Below are positions 9,926-21,600 of a stretch of DNA of 64,000 nt, piece by piece. The translations under genes were made by a program, and so were the position numbers. Each line of letters begins with the position of its first letter. Within the stretch, counting starts at the first letter, position 1. The notes below the pieces were generated by a model. That model worked only from the letters and a program-made list of their open reading frames with translations, did no database searches and was not told the origin of the DNA. The stretch comes from Paratinospora sagittata. Taxonomy: Eukaryota > Streptophyta > Magnoliopsida > Ranunculales > Menispermaceae. The stretch lies in assembly GCA_035771175.1 (NCBI GenBank), contig CM069593.1:39340741-39404740 (forward strand). The letters are read 5' to 3'.

Positions 9926-12533
9926 TGTGTACGCCCGTACCTTAGGATGACGTCATTTTGACCAGTAGAGTACCCATATACGTGTACGTATACATATATG
10001 ATGCTCGACGCCGTTGGTTCGAGTTTATTTGCATGATTTTAAGTCTTTTAGTGTGTGCGTGAAATTTCGGAATGATCGGAGACCCGTTCGACGTCGAAAC
10101 ATGTCGAAAACGATGTTTTGGATTAGTGAAGCTCGATCCATGGAGGAAGAAATTTTTGTTACCGATTACATCAATATATTGATCTCCTAGGTCCGTGGTC
10201 CGATTGAGCTAACATTTTTCAGCTTATTTTTCTCTGATAAATCTTCATTATGAACGGTGAAGATCTTGATCGGAGTTTTTTACTAAGAAGTATAACACTC
10301 CAAACACTATTTCTCGGATTTGTAGATTTTCTTGCGCAGTTTTGATCAAACGGTTGGATATCGTAATCTCACCGTTGGATTGAGCTGAAATTGTACCAGA
10401 AGGTTGGTAACTGACTCATAAAACTTTTGAACGGTTCAAATGTTAAATTAGTGAGTATTGTTTAATAAATTTATTATCTAAGTGCAAGTAATTGCAGCAG
10501 GAAAACTGTTTCTTTTATAAAGTGTATTTTTTTAAGTGTGGGCCCAAAATGCCACTTAACCTCTATATAAGCCATTGAGACGTGATTTCTCTTATTTTTC
10601 ACTTCCAAAAGAGGCTGAGGAGCTTGGACAAGAAGAAAAGAAGGGGAGAGGAGAAAAGAAAAGGAAAAGTTGGGGTTTTGGGTGCATTTTTGCTCAAAAA
10701 TCCCGAAGGTAATTATTTCTTCCTCATTCTTTCTCATTTTTCTTCCTTCCATTACTTTCATTCATGCATGAGAGCTTGCTTTTGACCTAATAGGTGTTTT
10801 CCACTCATGTATCTCGGAATTTAAGGAGGGTGGTGGAAAATACATTTTTGGAATTAGGTCTTGCATTTGAGATATATTAATCTAAAGGATGTTGAGAGTC
10901 CATAAATGGTGAAACCCCCAATTTCTAACAAGAAATTGGTAGGGTTATAGGTATTTAACCTAAACTAGGATTTTGGACTTATGGTTTTCTATTCAATTTG
11001 CATATGATTTACGTTGAATACATGGGTAAATGTGGATGTATAGTAGTCTAATTTACTGATTTTGATTAGTGGATAACCCTAGTGTAATGTAATTTAGAAA
11101 ATTTCAATGAATTTGGGGATTTGCCCAAATTTGGGGATTTTGACGTAGACTTAGTCAATTGATAAAATTGACTTGATAAATAGTCTAATTGACCCTAATT
11201 ATGATTGAATGCCTTGTATTATAGTGGTTGGATCATGGGGATCAACCTATTGCATTCAATTGGGTTATGTATGGTTGAATTTGATTTTAAATGGACGAAT
11301 TGAGCAATATGGGATTGGTTCATGTGTATAATCATTTTAGAATCTTAATTGACATTTGATTTGAGTTTAAACATGGTTGGTTGGCATACTTGGACTGATT
11401 TTCAGTTTTGCATAAACCATGTGTGTTTCAGGATTTGTAGTTGATCTAAGTAAACCAAATAGGCCAATTGGGGATTGAGGTGCTTGGGGTGATTGTGGTC
11501 ATTCTAGTGCTCTCTAGTGGATTGGATTGGATTGGCTAAGTCTAGCTAATCAAGTTGTGAGTGTTTCTTTACTTGTTGGTTTCTATATGTGGCATTGTAC
11601 TATAGAAATGTGTTTTCTATTGTAGTATGCATGATTTAATGTTTCATGAAATGTATTTGAGCATAGTCTAATAGGGTTAGCAATTGGGTAGAGTCTCCTA
11701 GTTGGGATTTTCTTGGGGGAATCTCGTAAGTCTAGTGGTGATCCCTAATTGTGGACTTGACAGAGGATTTCTATGGGTTGTGTATGTTAGGATTCGCCTA
11801 AGCATGGTACTTGTCTTGGTGAGCAGATCTTATGGTTCATACAATCCTAGGAATTCTAATAGAATACGGGTAAGAGGTCGATCGGGCAATGGGTGTCGCG
11901 CACTCAAGCCCTTGAATTGATTCTTACTCAAGAGGTATTAAGATTGCATGAGCATGTTTATAAATGATATGCATTGTCTTGTATATGACATGATGCATTA
12001 TATTGAGCATGTATGTAATCTTATTTGTATCCATGATATTTAAATGGTTTTAATGATCTTGCAATGTTTTACATAAATGCATATATATATTGCCACTTGT
12101 AGAAAACATTCATTGAACTTCTTGTAGCTCACTTCTCACTCTTATCATTTCAGGTTCTGATAGGAAGGAAAAAGAGAAGGCTTGACTGCAGAGCACTTCC
12201 TTCAGTATTTTGTTGAAGTAGGTGTTGTACATTTTTTTGTATTTTGATATTATGTATATGATAACACCTATTATTATATACTTAACACATAGATGGGATG
12301 TAATTTATGGTTAGTATGGTTTTGTATTATTTAAACTTTTGGGATTTTATACTTGGTATTTTTGGAGATGCAATATTTATTGTTGTTGATCATGTTTAGA
12401 TGGATGTTTACATAAGATTATTCATATTGGAATTTGTGTTTAAGTTAGGTTGACGAGACGTCAGGTGTATCGCCAGAGGGTATACCCGGGGGTTCCGTGT
12501 AGGTCATGACGTCACGTATTGTGGGTCATGACA
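9926..12533 (+). mobile_element. Solo LTR (probably Ty3/Gypsy) inside the Copia RNase H
   Basis: 2,608 bases starting TGTGTACGCC and ending GGGTCATGACA, flanked by perfect CTGCC duplications at 9921-9925 and 12534-12538. Copia RNase H sequence resumes on both sides. A TATA box (CTCTATATAAGCC) at about 10561-10573 followed by a purine-rich leader gives + orientation. Ends and layout (GATGACGT near the start, AGGTTCTGAT near the end) resemble the minus-strand solo LTR at 4486-6660, so they may be one family. There is no coding domain inside. Confidence 0.85.
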
Positions 12534-12535
12534 CT

Positions 12536-12906
12536 GCCCCAATCAGCATCAGTGTAGCCCAATAAACGTATGTCATTACCATTAACATAAGTACAAGTTC
12601 ATCGTTGCTTTTCAAATATCTCAGAATTCTTTTCACTGTTTTCCAATGTGCTTTTTCAGGATTTGCTTTATAACGACTGACTAGACTAATTGAATAACAA
12701 ATATCTGGTTGAGTACACATCATTGCATACATAAGACTTCCAATAGCATTGGCATAAGGAACTTCATAATCTAATCTTTCTTGTTGGGTATAACCCTTAG
12801 TGACTAGTGAGAATGGTCTGCAACAGGCAGACCATGTCGTGATGGTTACAGCGCCACCACAACGTTGCCCCACCGAAGCCGGATAGATGTCCGATCGAAC
12901 CGCCAA
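12536..12906 (-). pseudogene. Copia RT C-terminus and start of RNase H
   Basis: VPYANAIGSLMYAMMCTQPDI, SLVSRYKANPEKAHW and KTVKRILRYLK are the connection region of plant Copia RT. The next bases encode GYTDADW in a shifted frame and are cut by the solo LTR at 12533. The upstream 30 residues come from leader sequence and are not pol. Confidence 0.82.
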
Positions 12907-13270
12907 TGACTGGCGATCACACTGGTGAGGTTAGTGGCCGGAGAACCCATCGGATTCCAACGTTTTTTATTTTTTATTTTTTTATTTGTGTTTCCATCGA
13001 CTGATTTTGTGAGGGTGTCGCTGTCACTGTGGCACACCTTTGCACATGCAAATACGTCTGTCTCGAAGACCTCACTGTAGAGATCATGTGGGTATATTCA
13101 TCAGCCGGTAAGTTTGCCTGATTCTGACGAAAATCAGGCCAAAATAGTGTGCGGAAAACTTACTTTTGCAACAATTTTAATATGTTTTTTAATGTGTTTT
13201 CTTTGTGTTTTTATTCAAAAACATCACCGAGACATCAACAAACACGAGTCCATATTGGCTCTGATACCAA

Positions 13271-13684
13271 TGTAAACAAATCATTCGAATATGAGTAAAG
13301 TAAATCGAATTAAATAGGAAAGTAGAAACGTTACCAAATTTGTCTCGAGAGTGTTCCAAGCGTTTACCGTTGTCACGTTCATTAAGACCACGATGTGTTG
13401 GGTCCCAATGTGTTCCACAATCTAAAAACTCCCCTTTCTACACAATAAAGATTCTCTTCAATTTTCAATTGCTATACCATGTTCACACCCTCTTATTTTA
13501 TATTCATGTTAAAGAATCAAATCTCCTTGATTCTCTCATCCTATCCACTTTATTTGGAATGTGTGGAGATATGATAACTACCAAGTAGTTATCTCTTGGC
13601 TTAAAGTAACTTTTAAGTAGTTATCTAAGTTAGATAACTTAAGATAACCATAACCCAACATGATCACGTGATCAAATTCCAACA
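13271..13684 (-). repeat. 5' LTR of Copia 7972-13684
   Basis: 414 bases, starting TGTTGGAATTTGATCACGTG and ending TTTACA on the minus strand, followed by TTGGTATCAG. The TTTGA duplication lies outside. Confidence 0.88.
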
Positions 13685-13760
13685 TTTGATTTGGAAAACA
13701 AAAGTCTGATTATTGTTAATCAATTATAGCATTTTCTTATGCATAGAGGGTTGTTCCATG

Positions 13761-14962
13761 AGCTTTTGACATGATTACCCTTCAAAAATAAAAAAAATTC
13801 ATAAATGCCATCAAAACACAAATATTGACCCCTTTGCCCTACTTTACTATTCAGCGCCCAGTCAGCCTACACACAAGCGCCACATGGGCGGTGGAGGTGG
13901 AGTTCTTAGGAAGGCGTCTTTTAAAAAAAAGCCTTCCTTAGTGATTTTTTTTATAGGGAAAACGTTTTTTCAAAAGACACATTCCCTTTAACGATTTTTT
14001 TTAAGGCAAGGGAAAGCGTCTTTTAGAAAGACGCCTTCCCTTGACATGTTTTTTTTAATGAAAGGGTTTGCGTCTTTTAGAGTTAGGTTTTAGAGCAAAA
14101 CGACTATCATTCTTCATGATTATGGCATTTTGAGAGCTTCTGAAACAAGTGTTTTTGTGGAGTTCATATCTTATGAAAAAGACAGTGCGAATGTGACATT
14201 GCAGCTAGGTTTGGAGGATATTTGGAGCATGTTTCATTGCAGTCACTCATTGGGACATGACCATGGAGTCTGAGCCTTGAAGAACTTTTAGAATTACATA
14301 GTGCAGAGAGACTTCTTAACTGTGTAATTTTGTCAATAAGCTAATAACTCTGGCGAGACATGCGAAAATTGCAGTTCGTGATGTAAATTTGTTGATGGTA
14401 CTATGCAGGAGGAATTTTGAAGTATGGGTTTGCAATTGAAACTGGGAATTTCTCTTGGTCTTAGCAAGCAAGATTAAATTACCAGCTACAGAGTACAGGG
14501 TGCTACTTGGAGAAGAACTTGATGGGGAGTTCTTAATTTTTGGTGTAGTTGGTTCAGGGTACTCTGGTTAATTCTGTTTATGGACTGGGTTGCCTCATTC
14601 TCCTTCTCTTGCCCTCTCCATGTTGGTGTGCAGAAATTGGAAAGGGAATGTGTCTTTTAAAAAGACGCATTCCCTTAAAATAAAATAAAAAATTTAAAAA
14701 AGACGCATTCCCTTGCCTTAAAAAAAAACTCTTTAGAGGGAAGACGTCTTTTAAAAAAATGCCTTCCCTGTAAAAAATGACTGAGGAAGACATTTTTTCA
14801 AAAGACGCTTTCCTAAGAACTCCACCTCCCCCGCCCACGTGGCGCTTGTGTGTCAGCTGACTGGGCGCTGAATAGTAAAGTAAGGCAAATGGGTCAATAT
14901 TTGTGTTTTGATGACATTTGTGAAATTTTTTTATTTTTGAAGAGTAATCATGTCAAAAGCCC
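13761..14962. mobile_element. Mutator-like (MULE) element with long inverted arms and foreign internal segment
   Basis: The outer ends are GCTTTTGACATGATTAC and its complement. Arms of roughly 310 bases match each other as inverted repeats, including CAGCGCCCAGTCAGC, the GCGCCAC(A/G)TGGGCGG block and TGGAGTTCTTAGGAA. GTTGTTCCATG is duplicated on both sides (13750-13760 and 14963-14973), consistent with a 9-11 bp MULE duplication. The arms contain smaller palindromes built on AAGACGC...GCGTCTT. There is no transposase, so it is non-autonomous. The middle (about 14075-14640) differs from the arms. Confidence 0.82.
14075..14640 (+). other. Internal segment of the MULE, possible captured gene fragment
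   Basis: Unlike the low-complexity arms, this part has mixed composition and an open + frame from about 14107 to 14276, containing LHDYGILRASETSVFVEF and SANVTLQLGLEDIWSMF. I do not recognise the protein. MULEs often carry host gene pieces (Pack-MULEs), so capture is the likely explanation but is inferred. Confidence 0.45.
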
Positions 14963-14973
14963 GTTGTTCCATG

Positions 14974-15470
14974 TTAGTCTATAAATAGGAGAATCCAATA
15001 ATATTGTAAACAATATTTAATAATTTGAAAGAAATCATAATCTCTTCCGAGATTTTATTCCATAGAGTGGTGAATGTTCTTTTAAGTTTTGTATTTTTAG
15101 TTAACCTCTTTGGGTATTGATTATTCTGTATCCCTTAAAGATTTAACTCTAGTGGTGAGCTTGTAACTTCTCTTCTTGAGTTGTTACACCTTCTATCATT
15201 TTTATCGTGTATCAAGATTAATTATATTTTATAAAATCCAACCTCATTGAACTAGATTGAGGATTAATTTTGACCCTTATAGAATCAACCATTTTATTTA
15301 TTTATTTATTTTGAATATCTACTTATGAAACTTGCGAAGTGAAAGACAGGATAATTTTTTTTTGAAGGCACAGGAGTGAACGAGAGTAGATAAAATACTT
15401 ATGGTTTTGGGGGTCTAATTCCTGTACTTCAAGTTCCAGTGACGAAGAAGACCAAACAAACAAACAAACA
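14974..15470 (+). promoter_or_regulatory. Upstream region of the DusA-like gene with LTR-derived TATA box
   Basis: TATAAATAGG at 14980-14989 is about 490 bases before the host ATG and belongs to the LTR remnant. Between it and the ATG there is no other clear TATA box. The last bases before the ATG are a CAAA repeat leader. The native promoter could be TATA-less, or the LTR could supply it. The sequence alone does not decide. Confidence 0.35.
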
Positions 15471-15658
15471 ATGACGAAGTCCGCGGTGAACTCGCTCCTT
15501 GCTTCATTATTACCTCCAATTTGTCGTAGCAATTCAACCCCAAAGCATCACAGATTTTACGCCCATTCGGTAGACGTAGTAGAATGTAGTAGAAAGCACG
15601 CCATCGCCACTACTACTAAAAGTGCGGAACAACGCTATCTACCTCCTCCTTGGTTCAG
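15471..15658 (+). CDS. dusA-like: Exon 1 of the DusA-like gene (residues 1-62, split codon 63)
   Basis: It starts at the first ATG after a CAAACAAACAAACA leader. It encodes the non-conserved N-terminus, which has hydroxylated and basic residues and could be a mitochondrial or plastid targeting peptide. The conserved protein begins only at the exon 2 junction, so this exon is mostly presequence. The donor is CAG|GTGATA, leaving two bases (AG) that complete Ser63 with exon 2. Confidence 0.85.
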
Positions 15659-18600
15659 GTGATAATAAAATTATTCAGTTTCTTTGATTGATTCTGCTCA
15701 TAACTCGTATTTAATTTGTTGTTAATTGTGTGATTACGATTACGGTGGTGCGTTGGAGTTGCAGTGTTGCGCCGATGATGGACTGGACAGATAATCATTA
15801 CAGAACCCTTGCTCGTCTTATATCAAAGCACGCTTGGCTTTACACTGAGATGGTTGTTGCCGAAACTATTGTTCATCAACAGCACAATTTGGTAAAGAAA
15901 AAAAGAAGGGAAAAGCTACAATTGCTCTTCTCTTCTCTTCTTCATGCATTCTTGTTGAATTTTATTTTATTTAGTTTATTCTTTTTTTAATTTATGGTTG
16001 ATCTAGATGACCAAATTCATGTGCTTCCTTGTTAACCAACAATGAGGTGCAAGTACTTAACAAAAAAAAAAAAAATGAAAAATTCTTCACCTTGAAATAG
16101 AGCTTAGGACCCATTTGGTATGTGATTGAAATAAAGAAAACAGTATCTGAAAACTTGAAAACAGAGTTCATTAAGATTTTACTCAGAAAACGATAAAGAG
16201 TTGCTTTCTAAATTTCAGTTTTGGATTATGTTTGTGTTTTTAGGTCATGCATGAAACAAAGCCTCAGTACTTCTTTCTGTTATAGCCAAGGAGCAATGAT
16301 GGCTAGTGGAATGATGTCCAAAACGAAACACAAGTAGTTTAATTGCTTGTGTGAGTTAATGATTAATGTTCAGAACAGCAAACAGTGTGTTCTTGTGGGA
16401 ATTGAAACATTAAAATTAAAGCTAAAGAACTTTCCGAAGTTAATGAATGGACTAGCTTACATATGTTTATAATGTCTGATGGCTTCTTACATTGTAAATG
16501 CACAAATCTGCAAATGAATAACAGGAAGCTTGGCTCTTTATGTAGTTTACTGAAAAGGGTCTCTGCAGAATTCAGTGAGAGAGTTAAACTATTAATCTTT
16601 TGGGAGAAATATTGTGTTAACTTGGGATACGAATTAATCTGAAGGGAGCAATTCATAGTTATACCAACGTTCTTGACTTGCGCAGAATGGTTTTGAGTCT
16701 TAAGTGTTTCAGGTTTCAGCTGTAACATTATCTTCAGTTTGTTTCTGGCCCTTATTATTTGGCTTCACTGTTTGAGTAATTCTGATAGTTAAACAGACAA
16801 GTGTTTAAATGAGAAATCCTCTTGGTCAATTTCTGTAAGGTGAAGCTGTTGATTCTGGTACTGACATGTTTGCTTATGCAAACAGTATTCATTAACTTCA
16901 TAATGTGTTCAAGATAAATTCATATGAATGTCTATAGTTTCGCCTCTAAGAAATTTTTATGTTTCATTACAGGATAGATTCTTGGCATTTTCCCCTGAGC
17001 AACACCCTATTGTTCTTCAAATTGGTGGGAGTAACTTAGATAACCTGGCAAAAGCAGCTGAACTGGCAAATGCTTATGATTATGACGAGATAAATCTCAA
17101 GTTCGTACCTAATTTTCCTCTTTCATGTTATTGTCTCTTTCTATTTCTTTTGCAGTGATGATATTGAGTCTTTTGATTGATGTGCCAGCTGTGGCTGCCC
17201 TAGTGGAAAAGTGGCTGGACATGGGTGCTTTGGTGCTCGTCTTATGCTTGATCCAAAAGTACTAAATCCTTCTTCTCAGACCTGTTACATACATTATATT
17301 ACCGTTAAGTTTCCAATATGTACAATAAATACCACTTCTCTTATAGCCTAATTTGTTTATCTTGATTTTCATAAGGGAAGTTTGTTGCGGAAGCTATGTC
17401 AGCCATTGCTGACAATTGCAATGTTCCTGTCAGTGTGAAATGCAGAACAGGAGTTGATGATCACGATTCATATAATGAACTTTGTAAGTCTTTTTTTATT
17501 TATTTTTCTGTTGTAAGAACTGTTTTAGGAGGATATACATCGCAAAATTGCAAATTTTGTTATAAATTGTTACACCTTTATTAGGTTCAAAATTTGGCTA
17601 ACTGCTCTGCTCATCTTCGAATTTTTAGTATCAATTCTGCAGTAAGATTATGATTTAAGCCTTTTAACTGATTGAATATTTTCCTACCTTTTATCTGTTA
17701 CTAAATACTTCCTGCAGAGGTCCAAAAGAAACATTGTGCAAAACTGCAAGTATACGTCATTGAGGCCCTTTCTGAACGCATGACTATTTTTCTGTTATCA
17801 TGCTTTAATCCTTCAAACTCGAAGCTTGTTAATCACTTCATTCTTAATATTTTATAGAAACCACCTACTTTTACATGTCTATGTATGGTTTAGGTGACAT
17901 TAGGATCAGGGAGAAATTTTATAAAACTGCCGCAAGACCAGCCTGCTATATAGAGTAGAGTTATGGGCAACTAAGAAATAACTCATACATAATTAAAGTG
18001 TGGCATAGATGTGGATGTGATCATGTAAAACAGATGAATGGTAAAATATAAAGGATATAACCATTTGTAAGAACAAGTGGTAGCGCCAATTTGGAATAGA
18101 ATAAGGAAAGATCAGCTGATGTGATGTTTTCTGTGTGAGACAGATTAAATGCATAAGAAGGGCAAGAGAAAGCTAAGAATCGTTTAAATTATTGCGCCGA
18201 GGAAAAGATTTGGTTACTCTCAACCTTAAAAATATTCTGGAACAAGATTCAACTAACCAACTCCAAATAGTTGGGGTATAAGTTTTATGTTGGTGTTGTT
18301 GTCTGATGCATGCACGCAAGATCCTCCAATATTTGATTCAGGCGTGCTTGATTCTTTAACTCTAGCTACCTGATTAAATGAAAAGAGTGAATAAGATTGT
18401 ATGTGATAGGTTATATATTTCTTTTCTGTTATATGTCCAAAGATTGAATGGGAGCCTTGATGTCACGGTAAGAGTTGTCATCGTATGACTTAGTAGTCAT
18501 GGGGTTCGAGTTGTGGAAAGTACTTCCTGTGATGCAGGGTAAAGTTGTGTACAATAGATTTAAAAGTTGTTCGGCCCCTCCCTAGACCCATGATAGGTGG

Positions 18601-21600
18601 GAGTTTCGTGCACTGGGTGGCCTCTTCAAAGATTCGATGATCTTATCGTCTTTGTTCTTTTGGGTTTTCTCTCTCTTTCCCCTCAAGCTATTTATTTGTG
18701 CAACTGATAGAATATTAGGGACATATTCATTTATTCCCTGTTATAATATATGAAATACATTGATGGTCTTATCTACTTTTTTTGTATGTTTCTCTTCCTC
18801 AGGTGATTTTATTTATAAAGTTGCTTCTGAATCACCGACTCGACATTTCATCATACACGCAAGGAAGGCATTGCTCAATGGCATTAGCCCTGCTGCAAAT
18901 CGTAAAATTCCACCATTAAAGTATGTTTCTGACATTGTTAATCTGCTCTTTCTTGAGCCTTTTGTGCAACTAAAATTAAAGTTGATCTGCTAGGTTGAAA
19001 ATTTTGAGTAATATATATTTTTGTGTGCATCTTGATTCTTGATTAAATAAGAAAGAAACCGTGTATGGAAGGAACATCATGTTAAAATCTTATTACCACT
19101 AGTTTAGTCAGTGTATCAAGGTAAAACCTAGAAGATTTAATCTACTTAGGTGAGGTGGTGTGCAAAGACCAAGAAAGGATTAGGTACAAGACAATACTTA
19201 TTTGTAAGACCCTATGCAATTTATATATAGTTGTACATAAAGAATACTAATAAACAAAAGAAATATATTCAAATGCAATCAAGATTATATATTGTTAATC
19301 AATATTATTTAATGTCATTATGTAAAACACTATGTAAATGATAACAAATTGACACTTCACATGATGCAATCAAGATCATTTATTGTCAAAAACAAAAATA
19401 ATATATTCAAACATAAAATGGGAAAATCATATATAAATTAAAATTTTGCAAAGATAAATGTTCTAAATAGAAGAACTACTTCACAAAGATCGCAAAAAAA
19501 GTAATCGCATGCTAGTTAAAACTTTTGCTGAATTATATATAAAAAATAAACATGGATACACAACCAACATACAATAATTTCAAATCTAATACAAAATTGG
19601 CACACTAAATAATATGAAAAAGAATTGTGTAAATTTAATGAAATTGTGCAATTGATTGTTCTATGACAAATAAAGTCATTATTCATTGAATAAAAAGAAA
19701 TAAATTTTTAATAGGAATATTTCTTCAATAGGCAATAGTAGGAGTAATTAAGGTTTTTGATAACTTCTATGCTCCCAAATCAATTTCATTTTAGATAAAC
19801 TAAGGTTTGATATAAGAAAGAAAGAAAAGGTTAGACAAAAGAAAAAAAAAAAGAAAAAAAGAAAAAAAATTCCATTTATATCTACCATAGAACATTTTTT
19901 TTTTCTTTCTAAAATCCAAACGTGCTCTTAAGTTTTCTGATGAATTTTCAAGCAAGTGCAAAAATTTAATTACTTGCAAAACCTCCTTACTTCCTGCCTA
20001 AGGCTTGGGCAATGCCTAACTGATGCTTTGACATCATTGTTTACTACTATTTAAGGTAAAATTAAGTTGTGCTTCTATAATAAATTTCAAGTTAATTCTC
20101 TTTGGTTAGTCAAATGCTAATTCTATGTGCAAAGGTGAAAGAGGTTTCTGGAAAATATTTGGGTGAGCTTTAGTTATTAACTTGAATAAAAAGACTCTTT
20201 ATTAGTTTAGGTTGCTCTTTAGTGGGTTGGTTATTTTGGAAAGGGGGTTTGAGAGGAAAGGGTGTTATGATTACTATGAAATTATGATTTATGGAAGGGG
20301 AAAGTGCTCTTGGATGGTTTTCCTTTGGCATTCTTAATGAGATGTTGGGATTTGAGGAAGTCATAGTGGTTTTCTATGTGAACCAAATCATGAATTGTTG
20401 TTCCAGCAATCCTTTTATCTTATTCCAAAGACCCATGGGTTTGGAGGACAATGAATATGGTACAAGAAAGATATCACGTCAATATTAAGAAGGCATTGCC
20501 TTAACTTCTGTTTGTGGTGCAGTGAACTTTTATTTAAGGAGGATAGTTATTGCCAATGAATGGTATGTTGGGAATGCTTGACATGTGGTTGGTGGAAAGA
20601 TGATGTGAGCACGACTTTTGTAGTTTTGTAGATTACTAAGTGGGCATTCGATTTAAGTAAGATGATGTCATTCCCCCAACTTCTGTCAAGTTTCCAAATT
20701 TCCCCTTTTCTCTATAGGATGGTTTAATTGTCACCTTTAGGGCCTTGATTTGATCAAGGTGTGATAAATTCACCATTTTTTAGTGCAACATTCACAAAAG
20801 AAAATCAATTTTTGGATGAAAACTTAAATGACAAAAATATTTAGTTTACAAATCCATTAAGTAATCTATTGAGAACATAAACCTTAAGATTATCTTGAAG
20901 GTACTAGCTACGAGATTGAGGGACATGCTTCACTTAACCATTGAAGAAACACAATCAACATTCATAGTTCATACAAGGTAGACAGATCTTGGATATAGTT
21001 TTGGTTGCGAATGAGGCAGTGGAACATTATAGAAGCAGTAAAAAAGATGGGGTTGTTTTTAAGGTGGACTTTGCTAAAGCCTATGACATGGTTGTTTGGG
21101 ACTTCTTGGACTTCACTTTGGAAAAGAAAGGTTTGGGAGTTAGATGGAGGAAGTGGATTAGTGGCTGCACGTGCTTTACTAACATCTTAGTGATTATTAA
21201 TGGGAGACCTAAAGTGAAAATTTTAGGTGGGAAGAGGCTTGCGTCAGGGAGATCTTTTGTCCCCTTTTCTTTTCACCATGGTGGATGATGTTTTAGGACG
21301 GATGTGTTCTCAAGCAAGGGAGAAGAAGTCAATCTTCGGAGACTTAATTATTGGTGGCAACAATGGTGAAGTCTCTCACTTGCAATTGCGAATGACACAC
21401 TTCTTTTGCTTGAAGGAAATGAAGATAATGTGATGGAAACTTTTGAGGTGCTACAAGGTTTCTATTGGATCTCAGTGTTAAGGGTGAACATGGCTAAAAT
21501 CCAATTGGTGAGCCTCGACATGGATGGACACGTAGTTGAACGACTGGCTAGCAAGGTGGGGTGTCAAGTGGGTGGTTGCGCCCAATGAGTTACTTGGGTT

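Larger units (their letters stand above)
7972..13684 (-). mobile_element. Ty1/Copia element with large internal deletion, complete ends
   Basis: The LTRs are 7972-8347 and 13271-13684, flanked by perfect TTTGA duplications (7967-7971 and 13685-13689). The primer-binding site (TTGGTATCAG on the minus strand) abuts the 5' LTR at 13261-13270. Only the end of RT and RNase H remain of the coding region. The leader at 12907-13260 runs almost directly into RT, so gag, protease and integrase were deleted. It is further interrupted by a solo LTR at 9926-12533. The region 8348-9500 is the 3' non-coding part. Confidence 0.9.
7890..15250 (+). repeat. Older LTR split by a Copia and a MULE (pieces 7890-7971, 13685-13760, 14963-15250)
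   Basis: Removing the Copia (7972-13684) and the MULE-like element (13761-14962), each with one target duplication, joins a sequence that starts TGTTGAAACTTTGG, has TATAAATAGG at 14980-14989 and a U5-like tail. This layout resembles a roughly 440-base Copia-type LTR. The 3' end and target duplication of this LTR were not found, so the assignment is tentative. Confidence 0.4.

Noticed and set aside
10474..11920. Short ORFs within 9926-12533 as genes
   Set aside because: They are inside a solo LTR with exact target duplications and have no domain similarity.
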